Source of the DNA: Actinomadura sp. DC4
GTDB taxonomy: Bacteria > Actinomycetota > Actinomycetes > Streptosporangiales > Streptosporangiaceae
NCBI RefSeq assembly: GCF_030406325.1
Contig: NZ_JAUEQY010000025.1
Span: forward strand, 62,001-126,000
Direction of reading: 5' to 3'
DNA: 64,000 bases
In this document: one piece after another, positions 49,874 through 58,904 of the stretch
How the letters are laid out: the number at the start of each line of letters is the position of its first letter
Numbering within the stretch: the stretch's first letter is position 1
Program-made: the position numbers and the translations under genes
Notes under the pieces: generated by a model
The model's database searches: none
What the model saw: the letters and a program-made list of their open reading frames with translations, nothing else
What the model was told of the DNA's origin: nothing

Positions 49874-50698
49874 TCAGAGCCTGCCGCCCGTACGGAACTC
49901 CGGCGGCACCCAGGACGGCTCGCGCTTCTCGGCGAACGCGCGGGTCCCCTCGGTCATCTCCGGCCCGAACAGCAGGGAGTCGAACGTCATCCGGTCGACG
50001 CGGTCGTAGTTGTCGTTGATGATCCTCTTGAGGTGCAGCCTCGCCTGCGGGGCGGTACGGCAGATCTGCACGGCCGCCTCCTCCGCACGCTCCAGCACCT
50101 CATCATCCGGTACGACCCGAGAGAAGATACCCCAGCGCTCGGCCTCGTCCGCGGCCACCACCCGGCCGGTCAGCAGCATGTCGCGCGCCCGTGCGATCCC
50201 GATCTGGGCGGGCAGGTAGGCCGCGTAGCCGGTGTCGGCGATGCCCCGCAGCAGCTCAGGCGCCCGTACGGTCACGCTCCGCCCGGCCACGGCCACGTCC
50301 GACAGCATGGCGATCAGCAGGCCGCCGCCCTGCGCGAGCCCGTTGACCGCCGACACGACCGGTTTGGGGGAACGCCGGATCGCCTCGAACGGCGTGCAGT
50401 CGTTGCCGAGCAGGTCGGGGAAGTCCAGCCAGCGGTCCGGCTCGTTCCCGCGCAGCTCGCCGCCGGGCACGAACACGTCGCCCGTACCGGTGATGAGCAG
50501 GGCACTGAGGCCGGGGTCGCGGTTGACCAGGTCGACGGCGCGTCGGACGCCGAAGTACATCGCGCTGGTCAGCGCGTTGCGCGAGTCGGGCCGGTCGACG
50601 ACGCACCAGGCCAGCGGGCCCTTGCGCTCGAACCGGAGGTACGGCGTGCCGAGGTCGTCGCCCGAAAGGCCCGCGGTCTCCCGCTCCGGCGTGCCCAT
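49874..50698 (-). CDS. Enoyl-CoA hydratase/isomerase
   Basis: Crotonase-fold protein of 274 residues: LAWCVVDRPDSRNALTSAM, LITGTGDVFVPGGELRG, VNGLAQGGGLLIAMLSDVAVA, ending EGTRAFAEKREPSWVPPEF. The oxyanion glycines are intact. Its ATG at 50698 shares one base with the ligase stop (TGATG), so it is coupled to that gene. Confidence 0.92.
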   Translation of the reverse strand: MGTPERETAGLSGDDLGTPYLRFERKGPLAWCVVDRPDSRNALTSAMYFGVRRAVDLVNRDPGLSALLITGTGDVFVPGGELRGNEPDRWLDFPDLLGNDCTPFEAIRRSPKPVVSAVNGLAQGGGLLIAMLSDVAVAGRSVTVRAPELLRGIADTGYAAYLPAQIGIARARDMLLTGRVVAADEAERWGIFSRVVPDDEVLERAEEAAVQICRTAPQARLHLKRIINDNYDRVDRMTFDSLLFGPEMTEGTRAFAEKREPSWVPPEFRTGGRL

Positions 50699-52323
50699 CA
50701 CCGGCGCTCGAAGGTCACGCCGGCGGCCTCACGGTCCCAGGTCGCCGGGGTGACGCCCTCGCCCTTGAGGATGTTCTTCGTCGTTCGGCCGGTCTCGCTG
50801 AGCGGCAGTTCGGCGCGGAACTCCAGGTAGCGCGGCACCGCGTAGTAGGGCAGCCGCTCGATCGCCCAGCGGCACAGCCGCTCCTCGGTCAGGGAGGCCG
50901 TCTCCCGGATGACGACGGTCGCCTTCACGTCGTCCTCTCCCACGTCGCTCGCCACCGCGTGCACGCACACGTCCTTCACGTCGGGGTGTTCGTGGAACAC
51001 CTTCTCCAGTTCCCAGCTCGAGATGTTCTCGCCGCGCCGCCGCATGTAGTCGGCCTTGCGGTCGACGAAGTAGAGGTAGCCGTCCTCGTCCACGCGCCCG
51101 ATGTCGCCGGTGTGGAACCACAGGTTCCGCCAGGCCGCCACGGTCGCCTCGGGCCGCCCCCAGTAGCCCTCGAACATGGCGTACGGCAGGCGCGGGCGGC
51201 AGACGATCTCGCCCTCGGCGCCGGGCGGCACCTCCCGGTCGTCGTCGTCGAAGATCTTGACGATGAACGTCTCGGCGTTGACCAGGCCCGCCGAGCCCGG
51301 CCGTCCCGGGCTGCCCGGCGGGAGCCAGGAGATGAGCGAGGCCTCCGTGGTGCCGTAGGCGTTGCTGAACGTGCCGACGCCGAAGCGCCGGTGGTAGATC
51401 GCGTCGATCTCGGGCGGGATCGGCGCGCCGGTGACCAGCCGCAGCGTCGTGTTGGCCTCCGGCCCGCCCGCGCCCCTGGCCTGGGGATGGTCGTCGGCGC
51501 GGGCGACGAGCACGGCCGGGGAGCCGAGCAGCGAGGCGATGGTCGCGCCGGTGCGGTCGATCTCCGGCCAGAAGCCCGAGACCGAGAAGCGCCGCGACAG
51601 CGCGGCCCGGCCGCCGCTGAGCAGCGTGCCGGTGAGCATGCAGGAGATGGCGTTGAAGTGGAACAGCGGCAGCGGGCTCCACACCACGTCCTCGCTGGTC
51701 CGCCCCCACGACGCGATGATCTGGCGGGCGATCGTCAGGTGGTAGTTGTGGCTGAGTGCGCACCCCTTGGACGGGCCGGTCGTGCCGCCGGTGTAGACGA
51801 TCGTGCCCAGGTCGGAGGGCCGGACCGGCGCCGGAGGGCGGCCGTCGCCGGCCGCCGTCAGGTCGTCCCAGGAGTGGACGGCCGCCGTGACGCGGACCCC
51901 GGCGGGGTCGCCGACGACGACCAGGTGGCGCACGCTCTCGATGGAGTCGAGGACCTCCGCGGGGCGTGCGGCCAGGTCCCGCTGGACGATGACGACCGCG
52001 GTGCCGGCGTCGGAGAGCTGGTGCCGCAGCAGCGGCCCCTTCAGCGCGGTGTTGACCGGCACCGCGATCGCCCCGAGCCGGTGGATCGCGAACCAGGACA
52101 GCACGGCCGCGGGACCGTTCTCCAGGATGGTCGCGACGGTGGACCCGTGCCGTACGCCCAGCTCCGCCAGGGCGTTCGCCACGCGGGCCGCCGCGCGGTC
52201 CAGCTCGGCGGCGGTGTACGGCGTGCCGCAGCAGTCGATGAAGGGCGTGTCGGGCTCCCGCTCCAGGCGGCGCTCCAGCAGGTCGGGCAGGGTCTGTTGC
52301 TCTGCCACCACCCAGTCGGCCAT
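50698..52323 (-). CDS. Acyl-CoA synthetase, CaiC-like
   Basis: ANL ligase of 541 residues: TIVYTGGTTGPSKGCALSH (P-loop), PLPLFHFNAISCMLTGTLLSGG, SNAYGTTEASL, FHTGDIGRVDEDGYLYFVDRKADYMRRRGENISSWELEKV, the crotonobetaine/carnitine-CoA-ligase pattern RRRGENISS. The A10 lysine reads GRTTK instead of GK, so the usual lysine may be replaced or shifted. It is first in an operon with a hydratase and thioesterase. It is divergent from an amidohydrolase over AT-rich region J. Confidence 0.92.
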   Translation of the reverse strand: MADWVVAEQQTLPDLLERRLEREPDTPFIDCCGTPYTAAELDRAAARVANALAELGVRHGSTVATILENGPAAVLSWFAIHRLGAIAVPVNTALKGPLLRHQLSDAGTAVVIVQRDLAARPAEVLDSIESVRHLVVVGDPAGVRVTAAVHSWDDLTAAGDGRPPAPVRPSDLGTIVYTGGTTGPSKGCALSHNYHLTIARQIIASWGRTSEDVVWSPLPLFHFNAISCMLTGTLLSGGRAALSRRFSVSGFWPEIDRTGATIASLLGSPAVLVARADDHPQARGAGGPEANTTLRLVTGAPIPPEIDAIYHRRFGVGTFSNAYGTTEASLISWLPPGSPGRPGSAGLVNAETFIVKIFDDDDREVPPGAEGEIVCRPRLPYAMFEGYWGRPEATVAAWRNLWFHTGDIGRVDEDGYLYFVDRKADYMRRRGENISSWELEKVFHEHPDVKDVCVHAVASDVGEDDVKATVVIRETASLTEERLCRWAIERLPYYAVPRYLEFRAELPLSETGRTTKNILKGEGVTPATWDREAAGVTFERR

Positions 52324-52347
52324 CGAGGTTCTCCTCGCTTCGACCTC

Positions 52348-52377
52348 TAGATCAAATCATTAATACATTATCCATCT
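52348..52377. promoter_or_regulatory. AT-rich promoter region J
   Basis: In the gap between ligase and amidohydrolase genes, with ATCAAATCATTAATACATTA including a direct repeat CATTA-ATA-CATTA. It carries an ATCAA but fits the 22-base palindrome poorly. Confidence 0.35.
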
Positions 52378-52470
52378 TGCTCCTGATCTGCGAGACCCTC
52401 TTGCCGGTCGAGCCGAACCGTTGTTCACTTTGCTGAAACCACCGTTCATACCGTCCGGCGAGGAGCAGCG

Positions 52471-53751
52471 ATGAACGCTGAGGAACTCATCATGATCAGC
52501 GTCGACGACCACGTCGTGGAGCCTCCGGGCCTGTTCGAGAACCACATCTCCGGCAGGTACCGCGACCAGGCCCCCAAGGTCGTCAAGCAGAAGAACGGCG
52601 CGGACGTCTGGACCTTCGGCGGCTCGATCATTCCCAACATCGGCCTCAACGCCGTCGCCGGGCGCCCCAAGGAGGAGTACGGCATCGAGCCGACCGCCTT
52701 CGACGAGATCCGGCCCGGCACGTACGACATCGACGAGCGGATCAAGGACATGAACGCGGGCGGGATCCTCGCGTCCATGAACTTCCCGTCCTTCCCCGGC
52801 TTCAGCGGACGACTGTTCGCCGCGGCCGAGGACAAGGACCTCGCGCTCGCCGTGCTGCGCGCGTACAACGACTGGCACGTCGACGAGTGGGCCGCCGCGT
52901 ATCCGGGCCGCATCATCCCGATGGCGCTGCCGATCCTCTGGGACGCCGAGCTGTGCGCCGAGGAGGTGCGCCGCGTCGCGCGCAAGGGGTGCCACTCGCT
53001 CACGTTCACCGAGAACCCCGCCACGCTCGGCTATCCGAGCTTCCACAGCGACCACTGGGACCCGCTCTGGCGCGCGGTCTCGGAGGAGAACGTCGTCGTC
53101 TCCATCCACCTCGGCTCGTCGGGCCAGCTCTCGGTGACCGCGCCGGACGCGCCCATCGACGTCATGATCACGCTGCAGCCGATGAACATCTGCCAGGCGG
53201 CGGCCGACCTGCTCTGGTCCCGCGTCATCAAGGGGTTCCCGGACATCAAGTTCGCGCTGTCCGAGGGCGGCACCGGCTGGATCCCGTACTTCCTCGACCG
53301 GATCGACCGCACCTACGACATGCACCACCTGTGGACCGGCCAGGACTTCGGCGACAAGCTGCCCAGCGACGTCTTCCGCGAGCACTTCCTCACGTGCTTC
53401 ATCTCCGACCCGGTGGGTGTACAGCTCCGGAACCTGATCGGCATCGACAACATCGCCTGGGAGTGCGACTACCCGCACTCGGACTCGTCGTGGCCGAACG
53501 CGCCGGAGGAGCTGGCGGAGGTCGCCGAGGGGGTGCCCGACGCGGAGCTCGACAAGATCAGTTACGAGAACGCGATGCGGTGGTACTCCTTCGACCCGTT
53601 CGTCGGCCGTACGCGGGAGCAGTCGACGGTCGGCGCCCTGCGCGCCGAGGCCGCCGGGCACGACGTGAGCATCAGGGCCTCGGACAAGGGCCGGTTCGAG
53701 AAGTCGGTCGGCGTCGAGATCGGCAAGCTCGCCAAGGCCGCCACGGCGTGA
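52471..53751 (+). CDS. Amidohydrolase family 2 protein
   Basis: TIM-barrel protein of 426 residues with SVDDHVVEPPGLFENHISGRYRDQAPK (first-strand D-x-H), ISVHLGSSG-like IHLGSSG, and NIAWECDYPHSDSSWPNAPEEL with the late Asp-Tyr-Pro-His. GAGGAG lies before the ATG. About 35 residues beyond the barrel (VGVEIGKLAKAA) are atypical. It is closely related to the copy at 54635. Confidence 0.92.
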   Translation: MNAEELIMISVDDHVVEPPGLFENHISGRYRDQAPKVVKQKNGADVWTFGGSIIPNIGLNAVAGRPKEEYGIEPTAFDEIRPGTYDIDERIKDMNAGGILASMNFPSFPGFSGRLFAAAEDKDLALAVLRAYNDWHVDEWAAAYPGRIIPMALPILWDAELCAEEVRRVARKGCHSLTFTENPATLGYPSFHSDHWDPLWRAVSEENVVVSIHLGSSGQLSVTAPDAPIDVMITLQPMNICQAAADLLWSRVIKGFPDIKFALSEGGTGWIPYFLDRIDRTYDMHHLWTGQDFGDKLPSDVFREHFLTCFISDPVGVQLRNLIGIDNIAWECDYPHSDSSWPNAPEELAEVAEGVPDAELDKISYENAMRWYSFDPFVGRTREQSTVGALRAEAAGHDVSIRASDKGRFEKSVGVEIGKLAKAATA

Positions 53752-53772
53752 CTCACCGCGCGGCGGGCTCGG

Positions 53773-54558
53773 TCAGGTCGAGTCCGCCGCGGCCTCGGCG
53801 GGTTCTTCGAACATGCCGCGCTCGCGGAACAGCCGGACGACGTTGTCGCCCTGGCGGCGGAGCATCTTGGTGTACTCCGCGGCCGCGCGCTCGGCGTCGG
53901 CCTTGCGGATGGCGCGGACGATGGCGGCCGTGCCGTCGCGCTCGGCCTTGTCCGAGCCGGGCACCTGCTCGAAGAAGTTGCCCGGGACGATGCCGGTCAT
54001 CTGGCCGAGCATGCTGCGCAGCCGCGGGGAGCTGGCGGCGTCGATGACCAGGCGGTGGAAGTCGAGCGTCAGCTCGTGCAGCCGCGCGACGTCGTCGCAC
54101 CCGGCGATCTCCCGCTGGACCGGGGCGAGCCGGTCCGCGAGCGCGGCGCCGCGGCGCTCGACCGCGCACTTGACGCCGAAGCCGTAGAACAGGCCGTACA
54201 GCTCGTAGTGGTCACGGACCGAGGCCTCGTCGAGCGCGTTCACGAAGACGCCTCGGTGCGGGACGATGGTCATCCAGCCCTCGCGTTCGAGGGCGACGAG
54301 CGCCTCGCGAACGGGGATGCGTGACACGCCGAGCGTCTCGGCGATCGCGTCCTGGGGCACGCGCTGGCCCTGGCGCAGCACTCCGTCGAAGATCAGCCAG
54401 CGGATGTACTGCTTGACCTGCTCACCGCTGCTCATGCGCGAAAGCTGGGAGCCGGGGAGCGGAGTGGCGTCTCCGGCCGGCAGGTCCGATCGCCTGAGAG
54501 GTTGCTGACGGCGCGCGATCGTTCTCACTCCTCCATCCGGCGGACGGCGCTGCACCAC
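53773..54558 (-). CDS. GntR/FadR-type (FCD) regulator
   Basis: Regulator of up to 261 residues. The winged helix is QYIRWLIFDGVLRQGQRVPQDAIAETLGVSRIPVREALVALEREGWMTIVPHRGVFV; the FCD domain has ALDEASVRDHYELYGLFYG and LTLDFHRLVIDAASSPRL, with histidines that may bind metal. The start is unsure: GTG 54558 gives a long basic leader; GTG 54528 or ATG 54435 would start nearer the winged helix. It is paralogous to the regulator at 59695. Confidence 0.85.
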   Translation of the reverse strand: MVQRRPPDGGVRTIARRQQPLRRSDLPAGDATPLPGSQLSRMSSGEQVKQYIRWLIFDGVLRQGQRVPQDAIAETLGVSRIPVREALVALEREGWMTIVPHRGVFVNALDEASVRDHYELYGLFYGFGVKCAVERRGAALADRLAPVQREIAGCDDVARLHELTLDFHRLVIDAASSPRLRSMLGQMTGIVPGNFFEQVPGSDKAERDGTAAIVRAIRKADAERAAAEYTKMLRRQGDNVVRLFRERGMFEEPAEAAADST

Positions 54559-54634
54559 CCGGGCCCGACCAAAGTTAGCAGCAGCGGGACCGGAGTCCGG
54601 GCGTTCGGCGGCGACGCCGGACGCCCGGGCGCCG

Positions 54635-55873
54635 TCACCGTACGGGCAGGTCCAGGCCCAGCAGTTCGATCGCGTTGCCCCGGGCGATCTTGTCGATCGC
54701 CGTCTGGTCGAGGTGGCCGAGCTGCATCGCGGCGGCCTCCCGTGAGTGCGGCCAGGTGCCGTCCTGGTGCGGGTAGTCCGTCTCGAAGGTCACGTTGTCG
54801 AGGCCGACCTTGTGGAGGATCTCCACGCCGACGGCGTCCTTGAAGAAGCAGCTGTTGATCTGCCGGTAGTAGTAGGTGGACGGCGGCTCCGGGCAGTTGT
54901 CCTTCCCGCGTGCCCAACCACGGTGGGTCTCCCACACGTCGTCGATGCGTTCGAGGAGGTAGGGGATCCAGCCGATCTGCGCCTCGGCGTACAGCAGCCT
55001 CAACCGCGGGAACCGGTGCAGCACGCCGGCGAACAGGAAGTCGGTCATGCTGGCGACGCTGTTGCCGAAGATGATCGTCGCGCCGACGGCGCCGGGGGCG
55101 TCGGAGGAGGTCTGCGGCGTCTTGGTGCCCGAGCCGATGTGCATCGCGACGACCGTGCCCGTCTCCTGGCACACCGCGAAGAACGGGTCCCAGTAGCCCG
55201 AGTGCAGGCTCGGCAGGCCGAGGTAGGCGGGAAGCTCGCTGAAGGCGACCGCGCGTACGCCGCGTGCCGCGTTGCGCCGTACCTCGGCGACCGCCAGCTC
55301 GATGTCCCACAGCGGCACGACGCACAGCGGGATCAGCCGTCCTCCGCTGGAGCCGCACCACTCCTCGACCATCCAGTCGTTGTAGGCCTCGACGCTCAGC
55401 CGGGCCAGCTCGCGGTCCTTGCCCCACAGGAAGATCTGGCCGCAGAAGCGCGCGTAGTTGGGGAAGCACATCTGCGCCTGGACGCCGTTCAGGTCCAGGT
55501 CGGCGAGCCGCTCGGCCGGGATCCAGCAGCCCGGCCGCATGTCGTCGTAGGTGATCCCGCCGGTGGTGACCTCGTCGGCGGGCACTCCGGCCGCCGCGAT
55601 GTAGCGCTTGATCTGCGTTCTGGCCTCCTCGTAGAACCACCAGGCCACGTCGGGGCCCTCGGTCCCCGGGGTCTCGACGTACTTCCCGTCGACCAGCCGG
55701 ACATCGCCGGCCGGCGCGTGGACGATCCTCGGGCCCGCCTCGCGGTGGCGCTGCGGGAGGCGGCTGCTCCACAGGTCCGGGGGCTCGACGACGTGGGCGT
55801 CCATGTCGATGATCGGCGGGATCTTTGCCAGTCGTTCGCTCAGCACGTCGGCGCCGACTACCTGGTCTGTCAC
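54635..55873 (-). CDS. Amidohydrolase family 2 protein
   Basis: TIM-barrel protein of 412 residues: IIDMDAHVVEPPDLWSSRL (D-x-H site), VVAMHIGSGT, LLYAEAQIGWIPYLLERIDDV and NVTFETDYPHQDGTWPHSREAA. It is paralogous to 52471. GTG at 55873 is preceded by GAGGTG. A 20-base palindrome lies 16 bases upstream of the start. It is transcribed after a TetR and Rieske operon on the same strand. Confidence 0.92.
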   Translation of the reverse strand: MTDQVVGADVLSERLAKIPPIIDMDAHVVEPPDLWSSRLPQRHREAGPRIVHAPAGDVRLVDGKYVETPGTEGPDVAWWFYEEARTQIKRYIAAAGVPADEVTTGGITYDDMRPGCWIPAERLADLDLNGVQAQMCFPNYARFCGQIFLWGKDRELARLSVEAYNDWMVEEWCGSSGGRLIPLCVVPLWDIELAVAEVRRNAARGVRAVAFSELPAYLGLPSLHSGYWDPFFAVCQETGTVVAMHIGSGTKTPQTSSDAPGAVGATIIFGNSVASMTDFLFAGVLHRFPRLRLLYAEAQIGWIPYLLERIDDVWETHRGWARGKDNCPEPPSTYYYRQINSCFFKDAVGVEILHKVGLDNVTFETDYPHQDGTWPHSREAAAMQLGHLDQTAIDKIARGNAIELLGLDLPVR

Positions 55874-55888
55874 GATTCACCTCGGGAC

Positions 55889-55908
55889 GTATATCAGATC
55901 TTTTATAC
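55889..55908. promoter_or_regulatory. Palindromic operator-like site K
   Basis: GTATATCAGATCTTTTATAC matches its reverse complement at 16 of 20 positions, with perfect arms GTATA/TATAC and a perfect AGATCT centre. It lies just upstream of the amidohydrolase start and downstream of a TetR gene, its likely binder. Confidence 0.55.
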
Positions 55909-55951
55909 ATTTTATGTGCAACGTGGGGCGACCGCGAGAGTGTCCTCCGGG

Positions 55952-56623
55952 TCATTCCCCCAAGTACCGGCGGGTCGCCGGATCGACCGGCGCGGTCAGG
56001 GCCGCCGTCGTCATGTCGATGAGGTTCTGTGCCACCACGGACAGCGGCAGCGGACGCCGCCTGCTCTCCTCGCAGTCCTCGACGATCGCCCGGTCCGCCA
56101 TCGCGTGCATGATCGACTGCGACGCGACGACGAGGCGCTCGACGGCCAGTTCGCGGGGCATCGACGCGGACATGACCTCGACGAGCGTACGGGCGGCCAG
56201 GGTGAGCGCCGGGTCGACGATGGTCTGGACGTCCTCGATGGCCAGGCCCGGGTGGGACAGCATCGAGGTCCAGATCCGGATCGCGGCCCGCTCGCCGCTC
56301 CCCCGGCCGATGTACTCGGCGACCGGCAGGACGATCACCGCGACCAGGTCGCGCACCCGCGGCTCGCCGCCGACGATCTCGGCGTAGAGCTCCTCGTGGC
56401 GGGCCCGCAGCCAGGGCCCGTGGCGCTGCATGATCGCGCGCAACAGCCCGTCGCGGTTGCGGAAGTGGTAGTGCAGCGCCGCGGTGTTGCGCTGGCCCGC
56501 CGCCGTGTTGATCTCGTTGAGCGAGACGCCGGCGATGCCGCGCTCGGCCATCAGCCGCTCGGCGGCGTCCAGGATGCGCTCGCGCGTCCCGGCGCCTCGC
56601 GACGCGACGGCTCGCTCAGACAC
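55952..56623 (-). CDS. TetR-family regulator
   Basis: Regulator of 223 residues: helix-turn-helix TRERILDAAERLMAERGIAGVSLNEINTAAGQRNTAALHYHFRNRDGLL (about residues 13-61). The TetR domain continues with an all-helical C-terminus. GTG at 56623 has GGAAGG five bases upstream and overlaps the Rieske stop by eight bases. It sits between the Rieske and amidohydrolase genes, a strong hint that it regulates them. Confidence 0.92.
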   Translation of the reverse strand: MSERAVASRGAGTRERILDAAERLMAERGIAGVSLNEINTAAGQRNTAALHYHFRNRDGLLRAIMQRHGPWLRARHEELYAEIVGGEPRVRDLVAVIVLPVAEYIGRGSGERAAIRIWTSMLSHPGLAIEDVQTIVDPALTLAARTLVEVMSASMPRELAVERLVVASQSIMHAMADRAIVEDCEESRRRPLPLSVVAQNLIDMTTAALTAPVDPATRRYLGE

Positions 56624-57596
56624 CACTGCCTTCCATCCGGCGTACGCGGCCCGGCACCCATGCCTCCTTCGGCACGTCCTCACCATAGAACTGCTTCGCC
56701 CAGTGGCGGAACTCGATGATGGGCCCGTCGCCCTTGATCAGCAGAGGCTTCTCGACGTAGACCTTGTTCTCCCAGATCGGCACGTCCTCGGCGATGGCGT
56801 CGACGAAGGTCTGGATCATCTTGGCGGCGAAGCCCGCCATCGACTTCGGCGTCGTGAAGACCCAGCGGATGTGGACGTGCTCGTCGTCGACGGGGCTGAC
56901 CGAGGAGACGAAGGACATCACGCCCTTGAGCCGCAGCGCGCCGAGGCCGAGCCCGTAGGACCGGCGGACGAAGTCGACCGCGTGCCGCTTGCCGCTCTTG
57001 CTCGTGAACTCCTGCCGCTCGGTCACGGTCTTGACGAACCCGTCGTATTCCACGTCGCCGCCCGGCACCGTCTCCAGGCCGTGGACGTACTTGAAGTGGA
57101 CGTAGTCGGCGTTGTTCTCGGCCATCTCCTGGCAGCAGGTCGCGAACCGGAACTCATGGAAGACCGGTTCGGTCCACTCCTCGTCGCCGAACTCCTCCAT
57201 CGCCGGCATCTCGATGTACGGCTCGGCGGCCCCGAGGTGGTGCCAGGCGAAGACGAGGCCGAAGCGCTCGACGACGGGATAGGAGCGGACCCGCGCCTGC
57301 GGCGACGGCTCGGCGTCGGTGTAGGGCACGTCGAGGCAGCGGCCGGACACGCCGTCGAACCGCCAGGCGTGGAACGGGCACTCGAGCAGCTCTCCGGTGA
57401 CCCGGCCGCCCTTCGCCAGGTTGGCCCCCAGGTGCGGACAGTGGGCGTCGACCACGTGGGCATCGCCGGACGCCGTACGGAACACCGCCAGGTCCCGCCC
57501 GAAGTAGTGCGCGGGCTCGACCTCACCGACCTTGATCTCATCGCTGCGCGCCACGGCGAACCAGCCGTTCGGGACCGGGAACGGGAAACGGGGCAC
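56616..57596 (-). CDS. Rieske non-haem iron oxygenase, Neverland/KshA-like
   Basis: Oxygenase component of 326 residues. The Rieske ligands are Cys53/His55 (HCPHLGANL) and Cys73/His76 (CPFHAW); the iron site is ENNADYVHFKYVH with His167 and His172. PVPNGWF and LGANLAKGG.V.GELLECPFHAW.F resemble cholesterol 7-desaturase (DAF-36/Neverland) and KshA. It lacks the Pro-rich extension of the homologue at 29599. GTG at 57596 has GGAGG five bases upstream. It is coupled to a TetR gene. No reductase is encoded here. Confidence 0.93.
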   Translation of the reverse strand: MPRFPFPVPNGWFAVARSDEIKVGEVEPAHYFGRDLAVFRTASGDAHVVDAHCPHLGANLAKGGRVTGELLECPFHAWRFDGVSGRCLDVPYTDAEPSPQARVRSYPVVERFGLVFAWHHLGAAEPYIEMPAMEEFGDEEWTEPVFHEFRFATCCQEMAENNADYVHFKYVHGLETVPGGDVEYDGFVKTVTERQEFTSKSGKRHAVDFVRRSYGLGLGALRLKGVMSFVSSVSPVDDEHVHIRWVFTTPKSMAGFAAKMIQTFVDAIAEDVPIWENKVYVEKPLLIKGDGPIIEFRHWAKQFYGEDVPKEAWVPGRVRRMEGSGV

Positions 57597-57626
57597 GACG
57601 CCCTCCTCCGATTTAAAGAGAGTTCT

Positions 57627-58856
57627 TCAATCGAAGGTAACACCGGCCCCGCCGTCTGACCACAGCCCCGGACCCTCGTCGATGACGCCGAGAGCGCGCA
57701 TGGCGGCCAGGTCTTCGGCGCCGTAACCGAGCTCTCTCAGCACCGGCTCGGTGTGCTCGCCGAGTGCGGGGATCGGGTCGAGCCGCATCTCCCAGTCCGC
57801 CGACTCCGGCGGTGGCAGCAGGGCCCGCAGCGGACCGGCGGGCGAGGCGACCTCCCGCCACCGGCCGCGTTCGGTGAGCTGAGGGTGGTCCAGCACCTCG
57901 CTCGGGCGGTTGAGCCGCGCGTGCCCGAGCCCGGCCGCCGCCGCGGCGCCGCGGCACTCGGCCAGCGTCCGGCTCCCCGCCCACGCGCCGATCGCCGCGT
58001 CGAGTTCCGCGCGGTGCTCGACGCGCCCGCGGTTGCTCCCGTACCGGTCGTCGCCCGCGAGGTCGGGCCGGTCCAGCACGTCGAGCGCCAGCCGCCGCCA
58101 CTCGCGGTCGTTGGTGGTGCCGAGCACCAGCGTCTGCCCGTCCGCGGTGCGGTACGCGCCGTACGGGGCGACCATCGGCGAGCTCAGGCCGTTGGGCCGC
58201 AGGTCGGAGCCGCCGTAGCGGGCCTGGTTGAGGGCGAAGCCCATCCATTCGGTCACGGCGTCGAACAGCCCCACCGAGATGGCCGTCCCCTCGCCGGTCC
58301 GCTCGCGGACGAACAACGCGGTGAGCACGCTCGACAGGGCGTACATCGCGGCGCTGAGGTCGGCGACCGGGACGCCCGGTTTGGCCGGCTGCTCAGGAGT
58401 ACCGGTGATGGCGCACGAGCCGGCCTCTGACTGGACCAGCAGGTCGTACGCCCGCTCCCCCGCGTACGGGCCGTCCCGGCCGTATCCGGAGATGTCAACC
58501 GTGATCAGGCGGGGATGCGCGGCCCGCAGCGCGGCCGGGTCCAGGCCCAGCCGTACGGCCGCGCCGGGCGCCAGGTTCTGCACGAGGACGTCGGCTCGCG
58601 CCACCAGCCGGGCCAGCGCCTCCCGGCCCAGCGGGTGCTTCAGGTCCAGCGCGACGGACTCCTTGTTCCGGTTGGCCCAGGTGAAGTGGGCGCTCATCCC
58701 CCGTACGACGTCGTCGTAGTCGCGGGCGAAGTCGCCGCCGGCGCGGTTCTCGATCTTGATCACCCGGGCGCCGAGGTCGCCGAGGTGCCGGGTGCAGACG
58801 GGGGCCGCCAGCGCCTGCTCGACGGCGACCACGACGATTCCGCGCAGAGGGTGCAC
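57627..58856 (-). CDS. CaiB/BaiF-type CoA-transferase
   Basis: Class III CoA-transferase of 409 residues: VVAVEQALAAPVCTRHLGDLGARVIKIENR, NRNKESVALDLKHPLGREAL, VDISGYGRDGPYAGERAYD and KPGVPVADLSAAMYALSSVL with the expected aspartate. I choose GTG 58856, with GGAG seven bases upstream. It precedes the Rieske gene by 30 bases on the same strand; the AT-rich ATTTAAAGAGAGTTC near 57611 lies in that gap. Confidence 0.9.
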   Translation of the reverse strand: MHPLRGIVVVAVEQALAAPVCTRHLGDLGARVIKIENRAGGDFARDYDDVVRGMSAHFTWANRNKESVALDLKHPLGREALARLVARADVLVQNLAPGAAVRLGLDPAALRAAHPRLITVDISGYGRDGPYAGERAYDLLVQSEAGSCAITGTPEQPAKPGVPVADLSAAMYALSSVLTALFVRERTGEGTAISVGLFDAVTEWMGFALNQARYGGSDLRPNGLSSPMVAPYGAYRTADGQTLVLGTTNDREWRRLALDVLDRPDLAGDDRYGSNRGRVEHRAELDAAIGAWAGSRTLAECRGAAAAAGLGHARLNRPSEVLDHPQLTERGRWREVASPAGPLRALLPPPESADWEMRLDPIPALGEHTEPVLRELGYGAEDLAAMRALGVIDEGPGLWSDGGAGVTFD

Positions 58857-58879
58857 TCGGACGCTCCGTAAAGCCGAAT

Positions 58880-58904
58880 TTGATTCTATATATATAATAT
58901 CCGA
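58880..58904 (+). promoter_or_regulatory. Operator-like site M with leaderless promoter
   Basis: 58880-58901 has the exact left arm TTGAT, the core ATATAT and a degenerate right arm AATATC. Inside it TATAAT (58893-58898) is a perfect -10, six bases before the GTG at 58905. The operator thus covers the promoter of a leaderless hydratase mRNA and the promoter of the divergent CaiB gene. Confidence 0.6.
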
